In this document: piece by piece, positions 31,236 through 42,195 of the stretch
Numbering within the stretch: the first letter of the stretch is position 1
Layout of the letters: the number at the start of each line of letters is the position of its first letter
Origin: Gracilaria gracilis
Taxonomy: Eukaryota; Rhodophyta; Florideophyceae; Gracilariales; Gracilariaceae
Assembly: GCA_030374805.1 (NCBI GenBank)
Contig: JARGSG010000225.1
Location: 496,001 to 560,000 of the forward strand
Direction of reading: 5' to 3'
Length of the DNA: 64,000 bases
Notes under the pieces: generated by a model
Databases searched by the model: none
The model's input: the letters and a program-made list of their open reading frames with translations, nothing else
Told to the model about the DNA's origin: nothing
Made by a program: the position numbers and the translations under genes

Positions 31236-33279
31236 ACACTTCGTAATCGTCTCGGCGACAGAAGACCTCCGCGGCTTCTCGTACACTGTTGCGTACGAGG
31301 ACCTTCGCCTACGCCCCAAATCTAAGCTGCTCGAAGAACTCGAGCGCATAGAACTCGGGTACACCCAATTTCCTCAACCTTCGCCCGACCCTGAAGTGGT
31401 CCCACAGCAGGAACAGCCGGAACTCTCAACCAACCCGCTCGTTCAAATAACAGAGGAGCCACCAATTCTTGAGGATGGTCAAGAGATGCACACTGCCTTT
31501 GCAGAGTGGGATGATCATCCCCTTCGCTCCACGTATCTAGCTAGGGCGACCACCATTCGTTCTTTCAACATACCGTCGAAGGACATTGGCGAACTGGCTT
31601 CATCCTCAACTGCTCTTCCTCCAAAAGCATCCCTAACCTACACCAAGCAAACCATCTTGAAGCAGCTTCATGAGAAGTTTGGCAATCACCCACTCACGGA
31701 ACACAAGCTCCAAGGCGCGCCGAGGTGGCTACTTGATGAATCTATTGCCAAGGAGAAGCGAAACTACAAGGAGAAGGAAGCGTATCGTGCGGTATCCATT
31801 CGGTCCATCCCTAGGGATGCCAACCTCATCTCCTCTCACCACTTCTTCGTCGTAAAACACGACGGTGAAGGGAAGACCATGAAGCTAAAGTGCCGCCTAG
31901 TCCCCCATGGGAGTAGGGATCGCGAGAAAGACGACCTTCGCTCCGATTCCTCGACGGCGCAGTTTTTCACAATCCGCACGCTCCTCTCCCTATCCTCCCT
32001 GTGCCACTTCCCTATCGCCTCCCTGGACGTAAAGTCGGCTGACCTCCAAGCCGGAGAGTTCAAGCGAGACATATACATGCGCCCCCCACGTGGGTGGAGC
32101 ACTTACACCGACGAAGTCTGGAAGCTACTCGCTCCAGCCTATGGACTTGTAGAGTCCGGACGGCTATGGCAACTCTGCGTGGAGGAATGGCTTCTGGACA
32201 CAGGCTTTGTCAACGTCCCTGGCATCCCACAACTCTTCCTGATGTGGGAAGGCGACGAACTCGTGTTGGCACTAGCCAAAGTCGTCGACGACATGATATT
32301 TGCCGGAAAACCCGAACGCATGGAGCGTTTTCGGCAGCAAATCTCTTCCAAGTTCGATGTGGGCCGTTTTAACAAAGGACAGGACATTGTCTTCAACCGC
32401 TTATTTGTCAAACAACATTCAGATTACAGCGTCTCCTTGAGTATGGAGGAGTTCCTCTCGACCATTAAGCAGATTGAACTCAGTTATGAGCGCAAGAAGG
32501 AGCACGAAAGTGAATGCACGTTGGAAGAACTACGTGGGTTCTAAGCCCTGACTGCAAAGCTAAACTTCCATGGCCACGGCAGTCTCCCACAGGCCTCCTT
32601 GGTAGCGAGCAAGCTGCAACAGAATGTCGCTCACCTCAAGGTCTCCCATATAAGACAACTCAACCAAGCGCTGGTGCACTTAAAGTCGCTATCTCCAACT
32701 CTTCTCTACAGAGCACCTGTTGAGCCGATGTCTCCGCGCCACTTCGACGCGGATGTGGTGGCATTTAGCGATGCCGCTTCAGGCAACACCTCCTATGGAA
32801 AAACAGGGTTCCTGTGCGGGCTCTCCTTCTCCTCAAAAGATCGCCATGTGTCCCACGTTCTGGATTGGCACAGCTCCAAGCAGAACCGAGTTTCCTTCTC
32901 CTCCGCGGGTGCGGAAATACTAGCCGCCGCCCACACAGCGGACCGGGCAATCTACCTGGCCGAGACGGTGCCTTACATGATGCACCCATCTGGTCAAAGG
33001 CCAAGGCCAAACTTGCAAATGTTTGTAGATTCGTTTGGACTCTATAGTACAATATCTACACTACACGAGCAGAAGGGCTTTCGAGTCCGCCCCACAGTCG
33101 CACGGCTACGAGATTCTTTCGAGGCCCGGGAGATCAACTCGTTAAGATGGATCCCAGGACCGGTCAACCCTGCGGATGCTCTTACAAAGATTAACCCTTA
33201 TGCCTTTAAGAAGCTAAATCAAATGATGAAGACTGGTATCGTCTCTAAGGAGATCTTAGACTCTATTAGCCAAGTTTAA
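31066..33279 (+). pseudogene. copia reverse transcriptase and RNase H
   Basis: Motifs in order are YRAVSIRSIPRDANLISS, LKCRLVPHGSRDREKDD, SLDVKSADLQAGEFKRD, IYMRPPRGW and the catalytic region LAKVVDDMIFAG (VVDD in place of YVDD). A stop at 32542 and a frame change lead to RNase H, with VVAFSDAASGNTSYGKTG, SAGAEILAAAHTADRA and MFVDSFGLYSTIST supplying the acidic residues. The frame ends with NPADALTKINPYAFKKLN at 33279. Apart from the breaks most catalytic residues remain. Confidence 0.85.
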
Positions 33280-33315
33280 ACATTTATCTACTACGCAATT
33301 GTGAAAGACAACCAT

Positions 33316-34775
33316 CTACTGCACTTTCAAGGACTTCCTTTTCTTGCGCTGAAGACGCCTTGCCTTCCCGCTCCTGTTCTTGCTCTTCCCCTCACGGCGT
33401 GGAACGGCAACAACGCGGCGCACTTCCATAACTCGCTCGAAGGCCGCCGAGTCCCGAACGCAACACTTAAGGGACTCCTCACAGAGCCTTAATGGATACT
33501 GCTCAACAGCGTCCAAAACCTCGCCACGCCCAACGTCAACACAAACAACGTGATCGACGTTCCGTGCGGGCAGCCTCACGACGTAGACGCCATCCTTCTG
33601 TGCCAACAGCCACCTAAAGGTATCGCGATAATCGCTCCGGCGATAATGGATTCGATGGAGCTCAACTCGGTTCGCGAATTCATCAACCCACCGAGCAGCA
33701 TCGCTAAAGCACAACATGTTACCGACACTCTCTCCAAACACGGACTTAAACGCATACTCCTCATCAACAACTCGTGCCAAAGCATTGGCAAGCGCAGTTT
33801 GGATGCACATGGTGGAAGATTTGCACACCACCATGCGCTCCTCGCGCAGCTCAAATCGTCTCGTCTCTTCAGTTCTTTCGCGATCTCCAGGGCTTGAGAC
33901 GCGAACAGCAACACCTGGATTCTTCACACACCACGAATCAAGACAATCGAGAACCTTGCAGTCATCAAGCGCCACCACCCTCCATGCACCGGTTAGGGAG
34001 TCGTACTCCTTCCTGAGAGGAATCCCGCCACTCCACAGACCTTAAATGGTAAGCGCATTCGCCAGACCAGAGCCACTCACAGAGTTGAACTCTATCTGTT
34101 GCCAGCCCCAAAAAGGCTCATCGTGACTGTGGCCATAATAATAACCGCCTTCTAGGCGACGAACGCCACGCTCACCCTCCATCACCTTATCCTCCGCAAG
34201 GTACATAAAAGCGTCAACAGTCCAACGCTCTCCTTCACCAACATCCTTGTACAGGCCGTAACGCCCCGCAGTTTCATGGTCAAGGCGAGTTTTGGGCCGT
34301 ACCTGAACCAACGTCGGACAGCAAGACCAGCCAACTCGTCGAGCTGCGAGGCGCGGATGGTGAGATGATCACCATCAATGTGTTCGATCATGTACCGCTC
34401 GCGATGCCCTTCGTCCACGCGGGAAACATGCAAAATCGAATTCATGCTTCACTTGTCTTGGACATAAGCGTCAGGGACGTGCGTGCCAATAAGCAACACA
34501 AACCGTTTCTCCGCCGCACGCCGCTTACGGATTTCCCGCATACGGGCCTTCACGATATCGGCGTAATCTTGGTCACGGGTTTGTTTCTTCATACGATATT
34601 TGGCAACGCCTTTCATGAGAAGGTACTCAGGTCGAACGACGTCGTGAAGCGGAGCCAATCGTTTGCTGAAATTTCGCTGCGCACGCGCATGATCGAGCTT
34701 CTGACGATGCAACGCAGCGCTCCGAGCGCCACGGACGCGGATGATCCGGGTAGTTTTGGATTTCTTCACCAACAT
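33316..34775 (-). pseudogene. unknown protein with cysteine-protease-like C-terminus
   Basis: From MLVKKSKTTRIIRVRGARS (34775) a frame runs left through a basic region, crosses a TGA at 34449 and continues with SILHVSRVDEGHRERYMIE. It then needs a frameshift near 34300 to reach RLDHETAGRYGLYKDVGEG and EGGYYYGHSHDEPFWGWQQ. Another stop near 34042 is followed, in the same frame, by KVLDCLDSWCVKNPG. The C-terminal part has MCIQTALANALARVV and later VYVVRLPARNVDHVVCVDV and VLDAVEQYPL. That order of Cys, His and Asp resembles a papain-fold peptidase. I do not recognise the family. The position between copia debris suggests a mobile element gene. Confidence 0.4.
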
Positions 34776-34799
34776 CTTCTTTCTATTTTTGAAAAGTAA

Positions 34800-35045
34800 C
34801 AATCCACACGGGTTGAGTCAGTAACATACCTGCTCAACTACGCCTGTTGTCCGAGCCGCAGCAATGTCTATTGACTTGGGAGCCCTTCATTAAACGCGCG
34901 CAACAAAACTGACCGAGCCGCGACAGAGCTGTAGCTATGCGAGCCCAGTTGTCGAGGAAGGAGCGACGTCGCCACAGCGGTAGCGCGCGGTGTCAAATAC
35001 TACCCAGACAGCTGCCAGCTAGCTGCCAGCTGGCTTCTAGCTGGC
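34800..35045. repeat. short tandem AGCTGGC-type repeat in non-coding DNA
   Basis: From about 35009 to 35046 the sequence repeats CAGCTGCCAGCTAG / CAGCTGGCTTCTAGCTGGCTT. The rest of the segment holds no recognisable gene. Confidence 0.6.
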
Positions 35046-35112
35046 TTGAGGATGCTGCGCGCGATTAATTTTTTTTTTGCATCTTTTGCTCTGGAAGCTA
35101 ATCCAGGCCAAC

Positions 35113-35440
35113 AAAGAGGATGTGGACAGATTTACACGGTGCTCGAGGCCCAGCCGCCGTTGGCGGGCCTCTTTGTGTCCGCCATCACTACGTGCTCATG
35201 TGCCCAGCCCCCTGAGCGCTCTATCACTTTGAGCTTGGGCGCGTCTCTGCGCTAGAGACGCGCCTAACACCACTATAATAAAACTCCGGGACTCCGCAGC
35301 GCCTGCGCAAGTCCCAAGGGAGGCAGCACGAAGAGAACAGTCTTTTTCTCTTTCTGCTGGTCCTTGCTCCCGTTTGCTCTAGCCGGCCCACTCGTCAACC
35401 CCACTCGCCTCGCTACCGTCTGCGCAATGGACAACGCTAC
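35113..35440 (+). repeat. second copia LTR/leader fragment
   Basis: It matches 28196-28520 from TGTGGACAG through the hairpin and the CTATAATAAAA motif to the gag start (ATGGACAACGCTACTCC), then stops matching at about 35443. It contains leader and gag start, so it is not a 3' LTR of the upstream copy but the 5' stub of another element. Confidence 0.8.
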
Positions 35441-35444
35441 TCCA

Positions 35445-36179
35445 AGTTTATTGAATCGCGTCCCGCAGATTTTGGTAACTTGCCGACTTATGGTTTGGAC
35501 ATATACCTTGCCCCGAAATATTTGCCGGTTGTCGTAGTTTGAAAAGCACGCCATTTAGTCTATGAGCGCATATGCTTCTTGACTTGGCTCGTTGTAATGG
35601 GTAGATGGGGTCAATAGTAGAGTCAGTACGATGCTATAGGGGGATAAGATGAATTAAAGGAGCTGGTTGGCCGAGAGAAAATCATCAATAACGCGCTATA
35701 TAAGTGTGGACGGCTAGTTGAGTCAGTTCGCGCTCATTGGCCTCAAGGGTTTACGTCACCTACGTCGTGTCGATTCGGCCGGGGCCGTGTTTTACCCAAT
35801 CATATTGACAGCTTTTGTCTCTTGAGATAGACAAGCTTCCTGTCTCAAAAGGGTTTAAATTTCCCTCTATAGAGGGCCCAAAAAGCCTTTGAGAAGGGTA
35901 CACGGTACAGTAGCTTATACCGTTGGTACCGAGAACTGTAGATACGCCGAGATCGACCTGTACATTTAGCGAATCTCCGTTGTAAGAAGTTCGAATCGTC
36001 ATTGATGCTCTGTATCTTCATTTGCACTCTTTCAGAAAGTGTACCGGGCCTGTGATCCAGATTTTCACCCTGTGCCAACCACAGAAACAAGTTCTGAGAC
36101 GTACAGCACTTGAGCTCCTTGAAGAAACACACACTGGATACAGAGTATATCATTTCGATAAAACAATTCGGTTTCATCC
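35445..36179. other. 735 bp without recognisable gene
   Basis: Nothing supported by motif was seen between the copia stub and the MiaB start codon. The promoter and 5' UTR of the MiaB-like gene should lie here. The MiaB frame has a stop (TAA) 22 bases before its ATG. Confidence 0.5.
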
Positions 36180-38129
36180 ATGCGCGGGAAGGGAGCATTC
36201 GTGTCTGTTGGTTTCAATGGGCGTTCTGAAAGCTGGCTGTCCCCCAAAGTATCACGTGCGCAACAGATATGCCATCAACGCGCGAGACACATTACGAACG
36301 CCGTTCTGCAGCAACCAAAAGCAAAGAGTCAACCCCGAAGAACTCCTTCCCCTGGGGAACCCGCTCATAAATATTTTGAATTCTCACCGGAGGACATTGA
36401 GGCAATTCGTATTCGTCATTGCCGCTTAGAAAGCAAGGAGCTCTGTGACTATGTCTGGGAACAAGTTACTCATCGGAAGGCTCGTTTGGAAGATTTGGCT
36501 GCTTCGCTTTCCACTTGTGCTGCATCGAAGCGGCAAGGTGGGGATTTGGGTTGGTGGTGGAAGGATGAAGTCGTCCCTGAAAGTACCGAGGAGTTCGGCA
36601 TAAACGATCAACTCCTTGCGGCCGCTCTGCGAAGTCGCCCAAACAGGATAGAGCGAACTGAAACCAAGGACGGGTGGCATGTTTTTGTCGTTGAGGAAAC
36701 GCGTCATACTCTTCGAACCAAACATGAAAGAACACCTTCGAAAAAGAATCCAAACCGCACAAGAGAAATGGGCTCTGTGAATGATATCTCAGCACCTCTG
36801 CCTTTCACGTATGCTATTCAGACTCTTGGATGTCAAATGAACAAGTCTGATTCAGAACGTATGGCTGGAGAACTGAGTCGTCGTGGATATACCGAGACGA
36901 GCGATCCCTTCCGGGCTTCCGTTCTTGTTCTTAACACATGTAATATTCGCGAGCATGCTGAAAGCAAAGTTTACAGCTATATTGGGCGACATGTGATGAG
37001 GAAGAGGAGGTATCCAACTAGCGTTACGCTTTGCGTCGCGGGATGTGTGGCTCAACAGGAAGGGGAGAAAATGCTTCGCCGAATTCCGGAACTTGACCTC
37101 GTTTTTGGCCCTCAGTACGCGAACAGGTTAGGGGATCTGTTATCTGATGTAGAAAGGAATGGGTGTCAAATTGCAGCAACTGATCCTATTCATATCCAAG
37201 AAGACATATCAAAACCCAAGCGTGAGTCTACCGTAACCGCGTGGGTCAGTGTGATATACGGGTGTGGCGAAAACTGCAGTTTTTGCACAGTTGGGAACGT
37301 GGTTCGTACAGTTGAACAGAGTCGCACAATGGGGGCAATCCGAGCCGAAATCGAAGAAGCCGCGAGAGACGGGATTCGAGAGGTTGTGCTTTTAGGCCAA
37401 AATGTTGACGCGTATGGTCGAGACATGTACCCGAAGAGAACCTTGGCGGAACTTTTGACTTTCATTCATGATGTGGACGGCATTGACAGAATCCGGTTTA
37501 CCACAAGTCATCCACGATACATTTCCACGAACCTCGTGAATACTTGTGCAACGTTACCCAAGATCATGCCTTACTTTCACATTCCTCCGCAGAGTGGAGA
37601 TAATCAAATTCTAAAAGAAATGCGAAGAGGGTACTCGTCAGAAGCATATGAGAGTGTTGTGGGCCGTATAAGGGAGTGCATTCCAGATGCCGGAATTTGC
37701 GGGGATATGATCGTAGGATTCCCAGGTGAAACGGAAGAGCAATTCCAAAGATCTCTTGATCTTATGGACAGGATAAAGTTTGATGGGATGAACACAGCAG
37801 CCTATTCGCCGCGACCGCAGACTCCTGCAGCGATTATGAAGAACCAAGTTCCTGACGCGGTTAAGGCTGATAGATTGCACCGAATGAATGATGTAGTCAA
37901 AGAGCATGCATTGGAGAGAAGCCTTCGATATGTTGGGAGAATCGAACAAGTGCTTGTTGAAGAAGAAAACCCAAAGGACGCCCAGCAAGTTGTGGGAAGA
38001 ACCCCAGCGAATCGTCGTGTTTACTTTGAAGGCTCTATTGCAGAACTGAAAGGCAAGATTGTTCCTGTGAAGATTATTCATGCTTATCCATTTAGTTTGA
38101 AAGGTCAGAAAGTGGGGCCCGCATACTAA
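36180..38129 (+). CDS. miaB: MiaB-type tRNA methylthiotransferase with N-terminal parvulin-like domain
   Basis: The 649-residue protein has a MiaB body: N-terminal cluster cysteines at about C218 (TLGCQMNKSDSER), C254 (NTCNIREHAES) and C289 (VAGCVAQQEG). A radical-SAM CxxxCxxC motif follows at about 362-369 (YGCGENCSFC) and a TRAM-like C-terminus (from about 575). The family adds a methylthio group to isopentenyl-A37 of tRNAs using two iron-sulfur clusters and S-adenosylmethionine. Residues 1-60 look like a plastid or mitochondrial targeting leader. Residues about 72-173 resemble a PpiC/parvulin rotamase: RIRHCRLESKELCDYV, LEDLAASLSTCAASK, QGGDLGWWWKDEVVPES and KDGWHVFVVEE. The start is the first ATG after an in-frame stop. 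It is convergent with TatA. Confidence 0.9.
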   Translation: MRGKGAFVSVGFNGRSESWLSPKVSRAQQICHQRARHITNAVLQQPKAKSQPRRTPSPGEPAHKYFEFSPEDIEAIRIRHCRLESKELCDYVWEQVTHRKARLEDLAASLSTCAASKRQGGDLGWWWKDEVVPESTEEFGINDQLLAAALRSRPNRIERTETKDGWHVFVVEETRHTLRTKHERTPSKKNPNRTREMGSVNDISAPLPFTYAIQTLGCQMNKSDSERMAGELSRRGYTETSDPFRASVLVLNTCNIREHAESKVYSYIGRHVMRKRRYPTSVTLCVAGCVAQQEGEKMLRRIPELDLVFGPQYANRLGDLLSDVERNGCQIAATDPIHIQEDISKPKRESTVTAWVSVIYGCGENCSFCTVGNVVRTVEQSRTMGAIRAEIEEAARDGIREVVLLGQNVDAYGRDMYPKRTLAELLTFIHDVDGIDRIRFTTSHPRYISTNLVNTCATLPKIMPYFHIPPQSGDNQILKEMRRGYSSEAYESVVGRIRECIPDAGICGDMIVGFPGETEEQFQRSLDLMDRIKFDGMNTAAYSPRPQTPAAIMKNQVPDAVKADRLHRMNDVVKEHALERSLRYVGRIEQVLVEEENPKDAQQVVGRTPANRRVYFEGSIAELKGKIVPVKIIHAYPFSLKGQKVGPAY

Positions 38130-38195
38130 ACAATACTAGTTTCATTTCGGTGGCTTCATCCCCAAGATTAGGCCACATTATGACGTCGTCATTAG

Positions 38196-38639
38196 CTATG
38201 CTTCCGCTTTCTCCTGTTTGCTTTCAGCAGTGGTAGTGCTAGGACTCTCCGACGCACTAGAAGCGACCTTCTTATCCACCTGTTTCTGTTCAAGCTCGCG
38301 ATCGGCCTCGTCCAAACTTTCCTGCATGGCGTCTCTGAATTCTGAAGAAGCTTTCTTCAAGCCGCCAGCCAATCCTCCAAGATCCTTTCCAAGTTCCGCA
38401 ATCTTGTTTGGACCAAATATAAATATTCCCACTCCAGCAATCACAGCTAGTTCTGGTAAGCCAAGGCCGAATAGACCCATTTGCACTCTTGCACGGCGAT
38501 TTCTTACTTCAATTGTCGACACCAAACTAGTCCGTCGCGCACACACATGGTTCAATCCAGACTGGAGACCTTTCTTGCTACCTGACAAATTCCCTGTAGT
38601 AGGCACGAAGCCCACACGTTCGTTTACAAGTTTAAGCAT
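38196..38639 (-). CDS. tatA: thylakoid Tat translocase subunit TatA/Tha4
   Basis: The 147-residue protein has a basic, Ser/Thr-rich leader (about 1-53) suitable as a plastid transit peptide. The TatA core follows: MGLFGLGLPELAVIAG with the conserved Glu at the start of the membrane helix, the FGPNK hinge and an amphipathic helix (ELGKDLGGLAGGLKKAS). An acidic and Ala/Ser/Lys-rich tail ends it. TatA oligomers form the pore through which folded proteins cross the thylakoid membrane with the pH gradient. No intron is needed. It ends 66 bp from the MiaB-like gene. TatB/Hcf106 is the alternative, but the short tail favours TatA. Confidence 0.93.
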   Translation of the reverse strand: MLKLVNERVGFVPTTGNLSGSKKGLQSGLNHVCARRTSLVSTIEVRNRRARVQMGLFGLGLPELAVIAGVGIFIFGPNKIAELGKDLGGLAGGLKKASSEFRDAMQESLDEADRELEQKQVDKKVASSASESPSTTTAESKQEKAEA

Positions 38640-39760
38640 TTCGGAAGGTAGTCCAGGGCCTCTCGTTCCTGTTAATATGAGATGAGAAGATCAATTGTAA
38701 GCAGTTGTATCGAAAACCTCTTTATGCGAGTTGCGAGACAAAGAACTCTCTGGGAACGACAACTCGAAAACGACGACGAGGTGCCTTTGCTCTTATAAAT
38801 TCGATGAGTCGGAGATACCACTGAGGTTGAAGGCGGATGAACTGCAGATTTTCTTTTATCTCAGCGTTCAGAAAATCTCGGGTGGAAAAAGCGAAATCGC
38901 CCTCGGTTTTCTATTGGACCTCTTTCGCATTGCAAAATATTTCCCAGGGAAGTTCTGAACTTTCTGTTTATGCGAGACGGGCGATCTATAGAAAACCGCA
39001 AAGTTTGACAGTAGTAAAGGTTATATATCTGTTTTTGAAAGGTTTCCCTTGGAAGATGCGCAAGGAGGAAGATTGGCATTCAGGACTGTTAGGCACTTCT
39101 TCGGCGTGCAACGAAAGAAATGGGGTGTTTGCAAAAAGCCGAAGGAAACGCCATATGCCCTGAAACCAGAATAGTGTTTTCTTCAAGAAAGTGTTAATTA
39201 GAGATCTCCAGCAGAATTTAAGAACGGGCCTAATCGTAGCGTCTCGTCTGGCTGGCTTCCTATAGATTCTGCAACGTTCAGATTCTATAAGTCTACAAAG
39301 GTATCTACCACAGTAAATAATTACGTGGGTTGCACACCCGAATGCTTAATAAACCCGCACAGAGGGTTGTGTCCCAGATCCTCGAATGATTACCGAGCAG
39401 CTTTAGTACAGAAAGAGATTTCGACAACGAAGAGGCAAAGTATTGGGTTGAAGTGTCCCTGTCTGCAGAGCGATCGCGATCTTTTAGATTCTGGAGTTAA
39501 GCCTTTGGATCCATGAAGTGCATTCTCTCCTCCTACTTATTATGGTACAGGGCATACACCATACCGTGTGGCGTATTTTCTTCTGAAACGTCAAGAGAAC
39601 TCTTATCAATCTGCTTCACACAGCAAAAACTCGCTCAAACTTCTGCAGGCCGTTCAACGAACCAGGAGCTGTAGCTATAAACTGCGGTCGCTTGGCTTGT
39701 CGCCGTTCAACTTTTGGCTTGTCACAAACAAAGACTGCTTGATGACATTCACTGAATACG
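38640..39760. other. 1.1 kb without recognisable gene
   Basis: Short ORFs occur on both strands but none shows a motif, biased composition or a repeat. It should contain the TatA promoter (right of 38639) and the 3' end of the kinase transcript. Confidence 0.5.
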
Positions 39761-41129
39761 TTAGCGAATGACATGGAAGCTAAAGAGCCCTGCAGGTTCT
39801 CTTGGACGAGAAAAGCGCCGTTCTGGATCATTGGGATCGTCGCGGAAAGGAGACAAATTGAAATCTTGAGGATCGGATACAGACCCGTAAAACTGTCGGG
39901 GGTACAGGATGTTTTCAGTCTGCATCAGTCCGGAGCGACGTGGGGTTCGCAGCAGGTCAATTTCTTCAATACCGTGATTCTCCTCGGTCCGATACGTGAA
40001 CGCTCTTGTTGAGTAATCTCTCGTTCTGGCCGTGTCAAGATCTTTGGACAAGACCTTTCGACGCTTTCTAGACCGGAACACTTCACCATCATCGTCTTGA
40101 TTATCCATTACGAATATAGGATATGTGAGCGCTTCAGCGGCTGTAGGGCGCTTTTCCGGATCAAGCTCAAGCAAGTCAGATATAAGTTGCAATGTAGGAG
40201 GACTGGTGTCCCGAATGATTGTCTTGAGAGAGCTGGCAGACACCTTGGGAAGGCGAATCCGCCTCTTTCTCATGGCAGCTTCTCCTACCTTCCAGTTTAC
40301 CATGGAAGGATGGCCTCTCAGGGCCATGATTCGAGCTAACTGCTCGTCCTCATTGCTTCCCGGGAACAATGGATCTCCAAGGCGTATCATCTCGGCCATT
40401 ACGGTGCCGATTGCCCACATATCACTGGCGTATCCGTAGTTTGGCATACGCAAAAGAATTTCCGGGCTTCTGTACCATCTCGTTGCAACATACGCTGTGT
40501 GTGGACGGTTACCCGTTGGACTCATTCTCTTTGACAGACCAAGATCCGCAAGTTTTACGGTTATGTCCTCCTCAGATCCATGGGAATCGAGTAAAATGTT
40601 CTCTGGTTTAATATCTCGATGCAAGTAACTTTGAGAGTGCATATAGCTCGTAGCTTTAAGGAGCTGGAAGAAAACGGATCGAATCTGCCTTTCGGTGAAC
40701 GGCTTGTCACGCTTTCGAGCAAGACTTTCGAGGTTCCCACCAGGTAACAATTCGAACACCATATGCACGTACCCTTTTCGATCAAGAAGGACGTTCTTGC
40801 AACACACAATGTTCGGGTGCGACAAGGAATTGAGGGCCTACAGAAAGTCAGCTTACGCTTTGGAATTGGAATTGCCTTTGTCATTGAAATGGAAGTGGAT
40901 AACCTACTCTGACTTCTGGGAGTTGGAACATAGTGTCAACGTTTTTGCATTTGTCCTTGAGGGTCTTAATCGCTACCTGATCCGCAAAGAGAATGGAGTT
41001 AGTTTGTAGTTGAACGAGAACAAAGAAGGACAAGTCACTCACTCTGTCCCCTGATTCTCGATGTGTACCCTCACGAACTGTACCAAAAGCGCCTTCACCT
41101 AGAGTTGAGCCAATACGATATCTATGCAT
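39761..41129 (-). CDS. MAK/RCK-like Ser/Thr protein kinase, two introns
   Basis: Three exons (41129-41043, 40976-40908, 40837-39761) join in phase 0 to give about 410 residues. Introns are 66 nt (GTGAGT...GATCAG) and 70 nt (GTAGGT...CTGTAG). Motifs are the glycine loop GEGAFGTV, VAIK, the Glu of helix C in PEVRALNSL, the catalytic HRDIKPEN and a DLG in place of the usual DFG (KLADLGLSKR). A T-x-Y activation loop (TAYVATRWYRSPEIL) of the RCK/MAK/ICK type and DMWAIGTVMAEMI follow. The C-terminal 100 residues are basic and unstructured (RSRKRRKVLSKD). This group regulates cilia or meiosis elsewhere; red algae lack cilia, so the role here is open. A CDK-like assignment is the alternative. Confidence 0.88.
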
Positions 41130-41139
41130 TGCAAACAAT

Positions 41140-42195
41140 TCGACTTGCCGGGATATGGCTTTGGATGCGGACCTGGTGAAGACGCTCTACAGTCTATCGG
41201 CAGCAATAGCAACACAAGACAGAATAGACGCACGCGCTCACAATAAACAACAAAAACATCAAGCCTTAAAAACATGTTTGACTTGGTCGCCCTTTCGTAT
41301 CGTGAAGTTGACGTTCTCCTTTCGTTCGGGAAATCGAAACGAAAATCAAATGTGCCACCCATGAGGTCCGGACTTCCCCATTTTCGTTCCATGTCAAGGA
41401 AATTGTTCTCGCGAAGGAAGGCTTGCAAGCGAATCTAACCTTCCTGCATCAGGTGGTGAAACGCAGGGCTCATACTTCAACAAAGCTTCTGTTACAAATT
41501 GTGTTTCTTACCCCCCTCTGTTCATGGGATGGTCGCGCTTGGTAATAGAAAAGGTTAACCTCATGATCCCGTGAAGCATGAGTTTAACATCAGGGCCTTG
41601 GCAAGGTGATATTCTACACATGCTTGGGATTGGTGTTGAGGGGAAGTTATTTTTATTTTGTAACTCATGAAAGATAGTTGTTGGACGCCATGGGTCCCAG
41701 GTTCCCAGAAAGTAGTTTGAATCACCGCTGGTGACACCTAATCCGGGACCAAGAGCTCCCGTACAAGGATAGACGTTCGAGAACAAAACGTAAACAAATC
41801 AAGCGATATTATCCGTTCTACTCGAACAGCATTTATCTTATCTGTTCAGATATGCGAGTATGCTCTCTCAAACTACGCGATGGTTTCAACAAAAAATGAC
41901 GGAGCGAAGGAGGTGAAATGCAGTGGACTGGGCCTCGACGATGGAAAACTTTGTTAGTGTTCGGCTTACAGTTCAACTGTCAGGTTGCTTGATCCATGGG
42001 ATCACGTGCCTGGCGTGTCCGGTCGCCACCAAGCCTGGACGTCGGAGCTTGTAGATAGCAATGTCTATAAAGTTTAGATACCATTGACGCGCCGACACAA
42101 GATTTGCTCTCTTCTTTTAGGCTTATCTTAGCGTTCATTTCCGAGAACGAAATAGAAAACGGCGAATTTTCGTTTCTTCATTGGTTCTTCTCCAA
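41140..42195. other. 1.05 kb without recognisable gene
   Basis: The region lies between the divergent kinase and RPB8 starts, so it holds both promoters. A 92-codon minus-strand ORF (41508-41786) opens with a TTG and has no motif, so I do not call it. Confidence 0.5.

Larger units (their letters stand above)
28196..33280 (+). mobile_element. Ty1/copia retrotransposon
   Basis: An LTR-like leader (from about 28196) precedes gag, protease, integrase, reverse transcriptase and RNase H in the order typical of copia (integrase before reverse transcriptase). The leader and first codons recur at 35113-35440, marking a family. Stops at 29428 and 30699 and a frame change near 31200 break the polyprotein. 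No 3' LTR is recognisable directly after 33280, where unrelated antisense sequence starts. Confidence 0.87.

Noticed and set aside
2388-34451. Recoded stop codons in many element ORFs (2388, 3120, 20153, 21202, 27357, 29428, 30699, 34449)
   Set aside because: TAG, TAA and TGA all occur, at different places and together with frameshifts, while host genes use normal stops. This is decay of transposon genes rather than an alternative code.
35981-36001. tRNA-like GTTCGAATC box
   Set aside because: No box A, cloverleaf or acceptor stem could be found around it.
36022-36429. ORF overlapping the MiaB start
   Set aside because: It is a shadow frame of the MiaB N-terminus without recognisable domains.
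41508-41786. 92-codon minus-strand ORF between kinase and RPB8
   Set aside because: It opens with TTG, has no motif and no codon pattern like the neighbours.
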